Part shown: positions 41,230 to 49,851 of the stretch, piece after piece
Position numbering within the stretch: position 1 is the first letter of the stretch
Layout of the letters: each line of letters starts with the position of its first letter
NCBI GenBank assembly: GCA_020349025.1
Contig: CP070763.1
Location: 3,585,083-3,649,082 of the forward strand
DNA length: 64,000 nucleotides
Source: Candidatus Latescibacterota bacterium
Lineage (GTDB): Bacteria > Krumholzibacteriota > Krumholzibacteriia > G020349025
Direction: 5' to 3'
Notes under the pieces: model-generated
Told to the model about the DNA's origin: nothing
Database searches by the model: none
What the model saw: only the letters and a program-made list of their open reading frames with translations
Program-made: the position numbers and the translations under genes

Positions 41230-42853
41230 CGAGAGCATGGAAGCGGCCACGCCTCAGCGCGACGAGCACGCCACGCTCTTTCTGCAGGAAGATTCCGCCC
41301 TGGGGAGCGGCGCCGCGCCACTGCCGCGTGGTTTGCCACCCGACATTCTGGAGGAGGCGGCCCAGCGGCTGTCTTACCTGAGCCTTGCGACGGTCGTCAT
41401 CGCCGCCGTGATGTTCATCCTCTTCAACTTCGTCATCCGCCGCGACGAGCTTCAAGCCTTCGACGTGACGGCGCATTTCGCGCTGCAGGCGATCTCGCTG
41501 ACCATCTTCGCGCTGTCGCGCTGGGGGCACGTGCAGCCACTGCGCCTGCTCGACCTCGGTGTGGCGTACCAGGTGATCCTGGCCTTCGGGGCGGGGCTCC
41601 TGATCAATCGACGGCCGTGGCCCGAAGACGCCATGATTCCGAGCTGGTCGCCGATCGCGGTCTTGGTGCTCCTGTTTCCCATCTTCATCCCGAACACGAC
41701 GCGCCGGATGTTGCTGGCCGCGCTCGTCACCGCGGCCATGGACCCGCTGACGCTCTTCTGGTGGGTGCACAAGGGCAACGCGCAGCCGCCACTCGAGAGC
41801 ATGATCTTCCGCTTCGCGCCCACCGCGATGGCCGTGCTTCTCGTCGCCGTCTACGCCAAGCTGTTGCGCCGGCTCGGCGACAAGGTGATGAAGGCGCGCC
41901 GCATGGGCAGCTACCGGCTCGTGGAGCGGCTCGGGCGCGGCGGCATGGGCGAGGTGTGGCGCGCCGAGCACCGATTCCTGGCGCGGCCCGCCGCGGTGAA
42001 GCTGATTCGGCCGGAGATGCTGGGGGCCATCGGGCGCAGCGCCATCGACGCCGCGCGCCGGCGCTTCGAGCGCGAGGCGCAAGCAACGGCAGCACTGCAG
42101 TCGCCACACACGATCGTCCTCTACGACTTCGGCACCAGCCGCAACGGCGACTTCTACTACGTCATGGAGCTGCTCGACGGGCTCAACCTCGACGCGCTCG
42201 TCGAGCGCTTCGGCCCCCAGCCCGCAACACGAACGGCGTTCATCCTGCAGCAGGCGTGTGAGTCGCTGCACGAAGCGCATACGCGCGGTCTCGTCCACCG
42301 CGACGTCAAGCCAGCGAACCTCTTTCTGTGTCGCTATGCGGCACAGTGCGACTTCGTGAAGGTGCTCGACTTTGGCCTCGTGAAAGTGCACCGCGCCGGA
42401 GACGGCAAGTTGACACAAGAGGGCGTCGCCACCGGAACGCCCGCTTTCATGCCCCCCGAGCTCGCGCGCGGCGCTCCCGATGCCGACGCCCGCGCCGATC
42501 TTTACGCGCTCGGTTGTGTCGGCTATTGGCTCGTCACGGGAGCGCTCCTCTTCGAGGCCGAGACGCCGATGGGCATGGCGATTGCGCACGCCACGAACGA
42601 GCCCGTTCCGCCGTCACGGCGGAGCGAGATCGAGGTTCCAGATGCACTCGAGTCGCTGATCCTCTCCTGTCTCAACAAGGACCCCAGCCGACGGCCCGCC
42701 TCGGCGCTGGAGCTGGCGCACGCGCTCGAAGCCACGCAGCTTGCGGAGGCGTGGTCGGACGAGCGGGCGCGCCAATGGTGGCAGCAGCACCTGCCGGAGC
42801 ACACGCACAGAGGCCGGGAGCCGGCCGCTGCCGTCGAGTCGCGGTCTCTCTGA
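41213..42853 (+). CDS. Membrane Ser/Thr protein kinase, six-helix N-terminal domain plus C-terminal kinase
   Basis: A 546-residue Hanks-type kinase. About six membrane helices occupy residues 55-220 (for example LATVVIAAVMFILFNFVI and APTAMAVLLVAVYAKLL), and the kinase domain follows from 233. The glycine loop is GRGGMGEVW, the ATP lysine is Lys263 (AVKLI), the catalytic loop is HRDVKPANL (362-370) and the Mg site is DFG (386-388). The order is reversed from the common PknB layout, where the kinase comes first and a sensor domain follows the membrane. The helices may themselves be a sensor. The start is uncertain: ATG 41213 or ATG 41237, the latter lying 7 nt after a TACAAT -10-like element. 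Confidence 0.87.
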   Translation: MDAHTIESMEAATPQRDEHATLFLQEDSALGSGAAPLPRGLPPDILEEAAQRLSYLSLATVVIAAVMFILFNFVIRRDELQAFDVTAHFALQAISLTIFALSRWGHVQPLRLLDLGVAYQVILAFGAGLLINRRPWPEDAMIPSWSPIAVLVLLFPIFIPNTTRRMLLAALVTAAMDPLTLFWWVHKGNAQPPLESMIFRFAPTAMAVLLVAVYAKLLRRLGDKVMKARRMGSYRLVERLGRGGMGEVWRAEHRFLARPAAVKLIRPEMLGAIGRSAIDAARRRFEREAQATAALQSPHTIVLYDFGTSRNGDFYYVMELLDGLNLDALVERFGPQPATRTAFILQQACESLHEAHTRGLVHRDVKPANLFLCRYAAQCDFVKVLDFGLVKVHRAGDGKLTQEGVATGTPAFMPPELARGAPDADARADLYALGCVGYWLVTGALLFEAETPMGMAIAHATNEPVPPSRRSEIEVPDALESLILSCLNKDPSRRPASALELAHALEATQLAEAWSDERARQWWQQHLPEHTHRGREPAAAVESRSL

Positions 42854-42959
42854 GCGACGCACGGAGCGTTGGCTCCAACCCGATTTCAATCGACACTGGA
42901 CATCTGCTGGTCGCCGCCCGACACACTCGGACGGCTGCCGCAGCGCCCGCGCAATTGCG

Positions 42960-42988
42960 TTTCCATCGCCAGCGGTATCTCGTATGTT
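42960..42988 (+). promoter_or_regulatory. Predicted promoter of napDAB
   Basis: TTTCCA (42960-42965), 17 nt, TATGTT (42983-42988), leaving a leader of about 37 nt before napD. No clear FNR box (TTGAT-N4-ATCAA) or NarL site was seen in the 179-nt gap. Confidence 0.45.
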
Positions 42989-43032
42989 GGATGCCGTTGT
43001 CCTGATAAGGCCTGCGCCGGCGCGGATCTTCA

Positions 43033-43443
43033 ATGCACTACGCCGCCATCTACATCCAGACGACACCGGATCGGCTCGACGACTGCGTCCGGCTGGTCGA
43101 GACCCTGCCCGGCCTCGAGGTGCGTCACGTCGACGCCCAGGGCGGCCGGCTGATCGCGGTCCAGGAAGCGGCTGTCGCGGAGGCGCTCGAGGCGTGCCTG
43201 CGGCGGATCCAGAACCTCCCTACGGTGCTGACCGCGGAGCCCGTCTACCACTACGTCGAGCGCGACTCGGATGCAGATGAGCGTCCGGCGGCGGCTCGCC
43301 GCGACGCCGGCGTGGTGGCGGCGCCCGCGCCGACGAAGCCGGCCGCAGCGCCGTTACCGCCAGCCACTGCCCACCGACTCCGCCCGTCACGCCGGGCGTC
43401 GGGTGACACCCTTTCGGAATCCGCCGGAGGACAAGAGCCATGA
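43033..43443 (+). CDS. napD: NapD-like chaperone for periplasmic nitrate reductase
   Basis: Small cytoplasmic chaperone that binds the Tat signal of NapA until the cofactor is inserted. The first 78 residues follow the ferredoxin-like NapD fold: [15 protein letters not shown], a [19 protein letters not shown] strand-turn, and [15 protein letters not shown]. Unlike most NapD proteins (about 85-90 residues) it carries a 50-residue Ala/Pro/Arg-rich tail with no fold signature, possibly disordered. Its TGA overlaps the napA ATG (ATGA), so the two are coupled. The Shine-Dalgarno is weak (GGAT). Confidence 0.82.
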   Translation: MHYAAIYIQTTPDRLDDCVRLVETLPGLEVRHVDAQGGRLIAVQEAAVAEALEACLRRIQNLPTVLTAEPVYHYVERDSDADERPAAARRDAGVVAAPAPTKPAAAPLPPATAHRLRPSRRASGDTLSESAGGQEP

Positions 43444-46202
43444 GTCCGATCACGACGCGTCGGGAGTTCATCAAGGCCAGCCTCGCTGCTGCGGCAGCTG
43501 CCACCATGGGCTTCCCACGAGCTGCCGCGGCGCAGCCCGCCGACCCCGAGGCGGGCTGGCGCTGGGACAAGGGCGTGTGCCGCTTCTGCGGTGTGGGGTG
43601 CGGGCTTCTCGTGGCCACGAAGGGCGGGCGCGTCCGGGCCGTGAAGGGGGATCCCGACTGCGACGTCAACCGCGGGCTTCTCTGCGTCAAGGGCTACGCC
43701 AACGCCCGGATCCACTACGCCGAGGATCGACTCACCCGCCCGCTTCTGCGCATGAAGAGCGGCCAATTCGACAAGAGCGGCGATTTCGTTCCAGTGAGCT
43801 GGGAGCAGGCTTTCGACGAGATGGAGCGGCAGTTCAAACGCGTTCATGCAGAGCTCGGCCCCACCGGCATCGGCATCATGGGCTCCGGCCAGTACACGAT
43901 CCAGGAGGGCTACTCCGCCGTCAAGCTGGTGAAGGCCGGCTGGCGCTCGAACAACATCGACCCGAACGCGCGCCACTGCATGGCGTCCGCCGTGGCCGCC
44001 TTCTTCCAGGTGTTCGGAATCGACGAGCCCTCCGGCTGCTACGACGACATCGAGCTCACCAACACGGTGGTGCTCTGGGGCGCCAACATGGCGGAGATGC
44101 ACCCGATGTTGTGGGCGCGCATCACCGACAAGCGCCTCGCCGACGACAGCTACCGTGTCATCAACCTGACGACCTTTGGTAACCGCAGCTCCGACATCGC
44201 CGACACCGAAATCATCATGAAGCCGAACAGTGACCTCGCGATCTGGAACTACATCGCGCGCGAGGTCGTGGAGCGCGGCGCCGTCGACGAGGAGTTCGTC
44301 GAAAGACATTGCGTCTTCGCCACCGGGCCGTACGACATCGGTTTCGGCATGCGAGGCACCGACCAGTTCGCCTACGAGGCCGAGCACGACACGCAACGAC
44401 GCCAGCGCGAGGTTCGCCTGACGCGCGAAGAAGCGATCGGGCAGCGCAGAGACCCGGACATCGAGCACGTGGTGAAGCAGAAGAGTGCAGCATCCGCCGG
44501 CAAGCACTGGCGGATCTCCTTCGACGACTTCAAGCGCGCACTGGCGCCCTACACGCTCGACTTCGTTGCGCCTCTGGCCAAGGGCGATCCGGACGAGTCG
44601 CTCGATGAGTTCAAGAACAAGCTGCGGCGCCTCGCCGGCCACTACGTCGAACGCGAGCGCAAGGTCGTCTCTTTCTGGACCATGGGGTTCAACCAGCACG
44701 TGCGTGGCACCTGGGTGAACGAGCAGGCGTACATGGTGCACCTGCTGACGGGCAAGCAGGCGAAGCCGGGGATGGGCGCCTTCTCGCTCACGGGGCAACC
44801 TTCCGCCTGCGGCACGGCGCGCGAAGTGGGTACGTTCGCGCACCGGCTCCCGGCCGACATGCTGGTCGCGAACCCGAAGCACCGGCAGCGCAGCGAGGAG
44901 ATCTGGAAGCTCCCGGCCGGCACGCTGAACCCGAAGGTGGGCAGCCACATCACGAAGATGATGCGCGACCTCGAGGATGGCTCCCTGAAGTGGCTGTGGG
45001 TCCAGGTGACGAACCCTTTCCAGTCGACCGCCAACGCCAACCACTGGATCCACGCGGCGCGCGAGAAGGACAACTTCATCGTCGTTTCCGACGTCTACCC
45101 CACCCTCTCCTGCAAGGTCGCCGACCTCATCCTGCCGGCGGCGCTGCACTTCGAGAAGTGGGGAGCCTACGGCAACTCCGAGCGCCGCACGCAGGTGTGG
45201 CGGCAGCAGGTGTCGCCGCCCGGCGAGGCGCGCAGCGACATCTGGCAGATGATGGAGTTCTCCAAGCGCTTCACCCTGCGCGAGGTGTGGGGGCGCCAAC
45301 CGATCCCGGGACTCCAGGCCGCAGGGTTCGCGCAGGGCGCACTGCCCGATGTGCTGGCGGAAGCGCAGCGCCTGGGCTACTCCCCCGACGACACCTTGTA
45401 CGACGTGCTCTTCGCGACTGCCGCGAACCGCAAGGTCGCGTGGCCCGATCCAGTGGCGGAGGGACACGAGAACGCCACGGTGCGGCATGCCGACATCGAC
45501 TGGTTCCCTGAAAAGGCCCTCTTCCAGGAGTACGTGCAGTTCGGGCGTGGCCACGCTCACGACCTGGCGGACTTCGACGCGTACTACGCCAAGGACGTCC
45601 GTGGCCTGCGCTGGCCTGTTCTGAACGGCAGGGAGACGCGCTGGCGCTTCAACGCGGAACACGACGCCTACGTCGCCAAGCATGCGCCGGGTGCGGACTT
45701 CGCCTTCTACGGCCCAGCGCTGAAGTCAATTCCGGATGGTGGGCTGGAGCGTGTCACGAACACACGCGCCTCGGCGCTCGCGAACAAGGCAAAGATCTTC
45801 TTTCGGCCGTACGCGGCCCCGGCCGAGAGTCCCGACGCGAACTTCGACCTGTGGCTTGCGACCGGACGCGTTCTCGAGCACTGGCACTCCGGTTCGATGA
45901 CGCGTCGTGTCCCGGAGCTGCACGCGTCGATGCCGACGGCACGGCTGTTCATGCATCCACAAGATGCCGAGAAACGGGGCCTCGCGGACAACGAGCTTGC
46001 GTGGATCGAATCGCGTCGCGGCAAGATCCAGGCGCGCGTCGCCACCGACGGGCGCAATCGCATGCCCCGAGGCATGGTGTTCCTTCCGTGGTTCGACGAG
46101 AGCGTCTTCATCAACAAGGTCACGCTGGATGCCACCTGCCCCATCTCCAAGGAGATCGACTTCAAGAAGTGTGCGATCAAGGTGTACAAAGCGCAGGTTT
46201 GA
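43440..46202 (+). CDS. napA: Periplasmic nitrate reductase, catalytic subunit
   Basis: Reduces nitrate to nitrite in the periplasm using a Mo-bis(MGD) centre and one [4Fe-4S] cluster. The Tat signal is [10 protein letters not shown]. The cluster cysteines are Cys47, Cys50, Cys54 and Cys82 (CRFCGVGC and LLCVKGY). The molybdenum ligand is Cys180 in NARHCMASA. Further signatures are [32 protein letters not shown] and [20 protein letters not shown]. At 920 residues it is about 90 longer than E. coli NapA, with the main insertion around residues 300-400. GGAGGACAAGAGCC precedes the ATG. napB follows, but no napC, napGH or napF is present, so the electron donor must be encoded elsewhere. Confidence 0.96.
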   Translation: MSPITTRREFIKASLAAAAAATMGFPRAAAAQPADPEAGWRWDKGVCRFCGVGCGLLVATKGGRVRAVKGDPDCDVNRGLLCVKGYANARIHYAEDRLTRPLLRMKSGQFDKSGDFVPVSWEQAFDEMERQFKRVHAELGPTGIGIMGSGQYTIQEGYSAVKLVKAGWRSNNIDPNARHCMASAVAAFFQVFGIDEPSGCYDDIELTNTVVLWGANMAEMHPMLWARITDKRLADDSYRVINLTTFGNRSSDIADTEIIMKPNSDLAIWNYIAREVVERGAVDEEFVERHCVFATGPYDIGFGMRGTDQFAYEAEHDTQRRQREVRLTREEAIGQRRDPDIEHVVKQKSAASAGKHWRISFDDFKRALAPYTLDFVAPLAKGDPDESLDEFKNKLRRLAGHYVERERKVVSFWTMGFNQHVRGTWVNEQAYMVHLLTGKQAKPGMGAFSLTGQPSACGTAREVGTFAHRLPADMLVANPKHRQRSEEIWKLPAGTLNPKVGSHITKMMRDLEDGSLKWLWVQVTNPFQSTANANHWIHAAREKDNFIVVSDVYPTLSCKVADLILPAALHFEKWGAYGNSERRTQVWRQQVSPPGEARSDIWQMMEFSKRFTLREVWGRQPIPGLQAAGFAQGALPDVLAEAQRLGYSPDDTLYDVLFATAANRKVAWPDPVAEGHENATVRHADIDWFPEKALFQEYVQFGRGHAHDLADFDAYYAKDVRGLRWPVLNGRETRWRFNAEHDAYVAKHAPGADFAFYGPALKSIPDGGLERVTNTRASALANKAKIFFRPYAAPAESPDANFDLWLATGRVLEHWHSGSMTRRVPELHASMPTARLFMHPQDAEKRGLADNELAWIESRRGKIQARVATDGRNRMPRGMVFLPWFDESVFINKVTLDATCPISKEIDFKKCAIKVYKAQV

Positions 46203-46280
46203 TGGCGATCGAGTCCGTTGGGCTCGCCGAAGGGTCCGCGCGTGCAACACGCGATGCACGCGCATCCAAGGGAGCAAGCG

Positions 46281-46760
46281 ATGAACCGAGGGATCGCGAT
46301 CCTGGTCGGAATGGTGGCGTTTCTGGCACTCGGGATGACGGCTTTCATCGTCACGGGGAACCAGCCAGAAGCCACGTCCGATCGCGAAGTCGGCTTGAGC
46401 AAATCGAGCATCTTCGACGTCCCGACGCCGGCCGCTTTCCAACCAGACGAGAGTGAGCCGGGAGAGGAGTCGGTTCTGGCGCGTCCCTTCGCGATCGCGC
46501 CACCCCTGGTTCCGCACGGCGTCGCCGACTTCTTGCCGATCACGCGCGACGCGAACGCGTGCATCGAGTGCCATCAGGTCGCGGAGAAGTTGGAGGGGGA
46601 GCCGACGCCGATCCCGGCGAGCCACTACGAGGATCTGCGCAACGCACCCGGCAAGACGCGCTCCTCGCCCGTCGGCTCACGTTACAACTGCAGCGCGTGC
46701 CACGTGTCGCTCACCGATGCCTCCCCCCTGGTCGGGATCGACTGGCCGCAGGCCAACTGA
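46281..46760 (+). CDS. napB: Periplasmic nitrate reductase, dihaem cytochrome c subunit
   Basis: Electron-transfer subunit of NapA with two c-type haems. The 159-residue protein has an N-terminal membrane or signal segment (ILVGMVAFLALGMTAFIV) and two CxxCH sites, CIECH (94-98) and CSACH (137-141). The NapB pattern of distal histidines is supported by PPLVPHGVADFLPI and ASHYEDLR. ATG 46281 has AAGGGAGCAAGCG upstream; the longer frame is rejected. It lies 78 nt after napA. About 110 nt beyond the stop, an open frame in another phase ends at 46875 with MDSSELRDELNLHVAR; it looks protein-like but is too short to call. Confidence 0.9.
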   Translation: MNRGIAILVGMVAFLALGMTAFIVTGNQPEATSDREVGLSKSSIFDVPTPAAFQPDESEPGEESVLARPFAIAPPLVPHGVADFLPITRDANACIECHQVAEKLEGEPTPIPASHYEDLRNAPGKTRSSPVGSRYNCSACHVSLTDASPLVGIDWPQAN

Positions 46761-46931
46761 CGCACGTCCGCGCCACGCGGTTTTCGTTGAGCAGACCGGG
46801 CTCGACGAGCGGCACTTGCGGCGGATGGATTCCAGCGAGCTGCGGGACGAGCTGAATCTGCATGTGGCGAGATGACGGCCTGGTGTCGCGGACGCAAGTG
46901 CCGGCAGTGCACGGGGACAATCTGGAAGAGA

Positions 46932-47246
46932 TCAAAAGGTCTCGATGAAGCCCTTGAGCTTCTCGTCGATGGGGCCGTCCGACATGTCGAGCTCGACGCC
47001 GTGGCGGGCAAAGAACTCGACCGCCTCGGCGCCGGCCTGCGTGCAGCAGATCACCTTGCAGTCGCGCAACATGTCCGCGACGCCACGCAGCGCCTTGCGC
47101 GTGTTGACCTCGTCTTTGAAGGAGTTGTCGCGCCGTTCGACGTAAGAGATCCCGGAGAGAGAGACGTCGAACACGAAGAATTGTTCGGCGGCCTGGAGCC
47201 CGTGGTTGATATACGCGCCCTCCATCGATGCGACGGCGACTCTCAC
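46932..47246 (-). CDS. NifX/NafY-like dinitrogenase cofactor-binding family protein
   Basis: A 104-residue protein of the family named for nitrogenase iron-molybdenum cofactor carriers (NifX, NafY, NifB C-terminus). Visible features are MRVAVASMEGAYINHG at the start, then a FFVFDV strand and a LRDCKVICCTQAGAEAVEFF helix region, ending in a LKGFIETF tail. Family members bind iron-sulfur or molybdenum-containing clusters; many occur in organisms with no nitrogenase. The start is a GTG with AGGTGG 6 nt upstream. Convergent to napDAB, with its own promoter. A molybdenum or Fe-S link to NapA is a speculation from position only. Confidence 0.78.
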   Translation of the reverse strand: MRVAVASMEGAYINHGLQAAEQFFVFDVSLSGISYVERRDNSFKDEVNTRKALRGVADMLRDCKVICCTQAGAEAVEFFARHGVELDMSDGPIDEKLKGFIETF

Positions 47247-47297
47247 GGGTCCACCTCACGGATGTGCTGGGGCGCTCCACCACGCTGTGGCGCGCCC

Positions 47298-47326
47298 ATG
47301 ATAGCACGCGTTCTAGAGAGCGCCAA
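47298..47326 (-). promoter_or_regulatory. Predicted promoter of the NifX-like gene
   Basis: Minus strand TTGGCG (47321-47326), exactly 17 nt, TATCAT (47298-47303). It gives a leader of about 45 nt before the GTG at 47246. A good match by eye. Confidence 0.55.
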
Positions 47327-47425
47327 CTGCAGACCCGAGTTGGTGTGATGCCGCCACGGCGTGGGGCAGAAAACCCAAACAAAACAGAGCGTGGCAGCGG
47401 GCGGTCTGGAACGACAGCAGTGTGG

Positions 47426-48415
47426 TCAGCGGTAGAGGACCTTGATCTGCGACCAGGTGGCGCGCCGGATCGGCGTTGGTTCGCACGGCACGCCGTTGCT
47501 CGTCCACTCGGCGATGCCCGTGTCGAAGTCTCCGTTGTGGAGCAGCGAGTCCCCCTCTTCCCCCGCAACCAGGACGGCATGCGCGGCGCCGAAGTAGAAA
47601 TCGCCCGGAGGCGACTCGAACTTGGGGATGCTCCGTAAGCGCACCTGCAGGACGCCGTCGAAGTCATCGTTGCACTCGATCCAGGGGGTGTGCACCATGA
47701 TTCGATGTGGTGCCTCCATCCTCCCATCCAGATCGAAGCTCTCCGCCACGATGCCGTTGACCAGGAGCTCGAAGACCTCGAGCCCATCGGTGTTGGAATC
47801 CGGCTCATCGTCCCAAGCCACGAGCTCGATCGTGGCGAGGCCGATGGCATCGCCGACACGCACCCCCTGGGCTGCGAAGTCGTGCTCCCAACCGAGGACG
47901 CTGCCCGCCTCCATCCAGTGCTCCTCGGCGAAGGTGTGCTGCAGTTTCGGGCCGACGATTGGAACGACGCGGATTGCGTCGAGATAGAGCGCGGGATCGT
48001 CGACCGGTCCATTGTCGTGGTGGATGGCGATGCTGAACTCGGTCGCCTCCGCAGCCTGCGGATGCACGAGAAACTCGACGTGCCCTCGCCACACGCCACG
48101 ACCGTCGACCAGATCCGAGCGCGCGACTCGCTGTTCTGGCCCGACACGGGTCTCGATGTGATAGACACTCCGGCGCTCGGAGGCGATGTTCTCGACCGCC
48201 CAGTCGAAGCCGACGCAGTAGCTGCGGTCCGCGTCGAGCCGCAGTGGCTGGCTGAGACGAAGCGCTTCGCCGTTTGCCGTATTGATGCGGAGAAGCTTGA
48301 GCGCCGGGCTGCGTGTGCCGTCGCCGTCGACGTCGAAGTCGGCGCTCAACATGCACGGTTCCGCCAGCACGCCTTCGGCGAGAAACAGGAACGCCAACGG
48401 ATGCAGCCAGCGCAC
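47426..48415 (-). CDS. Exported protein ending in W-S-x-I-K-x-LYR, function unknown
   Basis: A 329-residue protein with a signal peptide (MRWLHPLAFLFLAEGVLA) and a predicted all-beta body rich in Asp and Trp (DFDVDGDGT, AIHHDNGPVDDPALYLDAI, SLLHNGDFDTGIAEWTSNG). The HNGDFDTGIAEW segment resembles the first strand of carbohydrate-binding jelly-roll modules. It ends abruptly in RATWSQIKVLYR, a tail shared with 62643-63461 and, internally, with 36761-37801. The GTG start has GGGGAG upstream and faces pgeF divergently. I do not recognise the family. Confidence 0.7.
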   Translation of the reverse strand: MRWLHPLAFLFLAEGVLAEPCMLSADFDVDGDGTRSPALKLLRINTANGEALRLSQPLRLDADRSYCVGFDWAVENIASERRSVYHIETRVGPEQRVARSDLVDGRGVWRGHVEFLVHPQAAEATEFSIAIHHDNGPVDDPALYLDAIRVVPIVGPKLQHTFAEEHWMEAGSVLGWEHDFAAQGVRVGDAIGLATIELVAWDDEPDSNTDGLEVFELLVNGIVAESFDLDGRMEAPHRIMVHTPWIECNDDFDGVLQVRLRSIPKFESPPGDFYFGAAHAVLVAGEEGDSLLHNGDFDTGIAEWTSNGVPCEPTPIRRATWSQIKVLYR

Positions 48416-48543
48416 CGGGAACTCCCCTCGCGTCCGCTCTCGTATTGTCTGCGGGATGGTGCTCCGCGTCAGACGCTATTCCCTTCCGTGCCGCGGGTCA
48501 ATCCGCTCCGGCAAGGGCGACCTCGAGCCCGTGGAGGTGCGGC

Positions 48544-49329
48544 GTGAGCACGCACCACGCGGGCACGCGTGCCGAGGGCCCGATCCGCGTCTGGCGACCA
48601 CCGCCGCGTAACGAGTGGCAGTGGTTGCGAGCACTCGTGACCACGCGCCACGGTGGTTCGAGCCGAGCGCCCTACGACAGCCTGAACCTCGCCCTGTCAA
48701 CCGGCGACGCGCCGCAAGACGTCGAGGCCAATCGAGCGCTTCTGCGCCGCGTGCTCGGGCTGGAGCAAAAGCGCTGGCATACGCTGGCGCAGGTGCATGG
48801 GGAGCGGGTGCTCGAAGCCGGGCAGAGCGACGTTCGACAAGCGGACGGGCTTTGGACAGCGCGACCGGGCGAGGTCTTGGTGATCGGCGTTGCGGACTGC
48901 GTACCGGTCTTCCTGTGGGATGCGCGCGGTCGACGCGTGGCACTCCTGCACGCCGGCTGGCGCGGCACTGCAGCCGGGATCGTGCGGCGGGGCCTGGAGA
49001 AGCTCCTGGAAGCCGGCGCGAGCGCGGCCGACGTGTGGATGGCGATGGGGCCGAGCATCGGCCCCTGCTGCTACGCGGTCGGCCCCGAGGTTGCCCGGCA
49101 CTTCCCCGAAGCGCTCCACACCTCGTCCGAGGGCCGGACGCATCTCGACCTGCGACGCGCGAACCGGCGGCAGGCGCTGGCAGGCGGCGTGTCCGCCGCG
49201 CACGTTCTCCCGGATCCCCCCTGCACGGCATGCGAGACCAACGACTACTTCTCGCACCGCAAGCAAGGCCCGCACACGGGACGGCAGTGGGCGCTGGCGT
49301 GGGTTCGTGACCCGGGTGAGCAGCAATGA
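48544..49329 (+). CDS. pgeF: Peptidoglycan editing factor / polyphenol oxidase family (YfiH)
   Basis: A 261-residue protein of the multicopper polyphenol oxidase-like family. The metal or substrate residues sit in QVHGERVLEAG, the ADCVPVFLWDA cysteine region, LLHAGWRGTAAGI and NDYFSHRKQGP, the classical H...C...H set. In E. coli this protein removes mis-incorporated residues from peptidoglycan precursors; other members act on purine nucleosides. The start is a GTG at 48544 with GGAGGTGCGGC upstream. The frame is open for 77 more codons, but this region overlaps the divergent gene and has no coding character. Confidence 0.88.
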   Translation: MSTHHAGTRAEGPIRVWRPPPRNEWQWLRALVTTRHGGSSRAPYDSLNLALSTGDAPQDVEANRALLRRVLGLEQKRWHTLAQVHGERVLEAGQSDVRQADGLWTARPGEVLVIGVADCVPVFLWDARGRRVALLHAGWRGTAAGIVRRGLEKLLEAGASAADVWMAMGPSIGPCCYAVGPEVARHFPEALHTSSEGRTHLDLRRANRRQALAGGVSAAHVLPDPPCTACETNDYFSHRKQGPHTGRQWALAWVRDPGEQQ

Positions 49330-49374
49330 GGTATTGCCGAAGCGCAGCGGAGGCGAGAGTCTCGACGGCGCGCC

Positions 49375-49737
49375 TCACATCGGGGGCCGGAGGGGCTCGG
49401 AGGGGTCCGACTTCGTGGCTCCGTTCGTGATCGCAGGCTGGCGCAGCAGCAGGTAGAGCAGAGGTCCGATCGGGAACTGGAGGACGAAGACGAGGAGCGC
49501 CCAGAGCGGGCCGTTCATCCCGCGGCGCTCGGCGTCGACGTAGCACCAGACGACGACGAGGAGCCAGGCGCCGCCGAAGAGGATGACCGCCAGCGCGCAC
49601 ATCCAGTAGATGGCCGCAGACTCCTCGCCTGCGGCCGCGTAGCCGCTCATGACGAGCAGCGCGTAGAAGACGATGGCGATCGCCGTCAAGCCGCCGAAGA
49701 TCGCTGCCGCGGCCACACCCCAGCGAATCGTCCTCAT
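49375..49737 (-). CDS. Small membrane protein with PLDc_N-like helices
   Basis: A 120-residue protein with three hydrophobic helices: AAAAIFGGLTAIAIVFYALL, ALAVILFGGAWLLVVVWCYV and LWALLVFVLQFPIGPLLYLLL. The last, following a DAERRGMNGP turn, looks like the PLDc_N domain found at the start of cardiolipin synthases but here alone. Such stand-alone proteins are common and of unknown function. ATG 49737 is chosen for its AGGT site; the longer frame is the antisense shadow of the M28 gene. Confidence 0.62.
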   Translation of the reverse strand: MRTIRWGVAAAAIFGGLTAIAIVFYALLVMSGYAAAGEESAAIYWMCALAVILFGGAWLLVVVWCYVDAERRGMNGPLWALLVFVLQFPIGPLLYLLLRQPAITNGATKSDPSEPLRPPM

Positions 49738-49838
49738 ACGCCGACCTCGGCTTCGCCCTGCAACACGAGCAGGCATCATATCGGAACGCTCGATGTTTGC
49801 AAGCCCAGCCGTCCGCGGCGCAGAATCCGGCGCACGGT

Positions 49839-49844
49839 TATACT
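49839..49844 (+). promoter_or_regulatory. -10-like element directly before the M28 start
   Basis: TATACT at 49839-49844 is followed after 7 nt by ATG 49852, with no Shine-Dalgarno between. No matching -35 was found at the expected distance. The arrangement suggests a leaderless transcript. Confidence 0.35.
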
Positions 49845-49851
49845 GCTCGGC

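Noticed and set aside
42854..43032. FNR or Nar-type operator upstream of napD
   Set aside because: No TTGAT-N4-ATCAA palindrome or heptamer pair could be found; only a sigma70-like promoter is supported.
43251..45683. 810-residue minus-strand frame opposite napA
   Set aside because: napA on the plus strand is unmistakable, and the antisense translation has no recognisable family.
46776..46875. Short protein-like tail (ends MDSSELRDELNLHVAR) after napB
   Set aside because: No start codon with a ribosome site and too short to tell from chance; it might be a remnant.
46872..46935. Cysteine-rich start (CRGRKCRQC) resembling a zinc ribbon
   Set aside because: The frame quickly becomes the antisense shadow of the NifX-like gene, and no Shine-Dalgarno is present.
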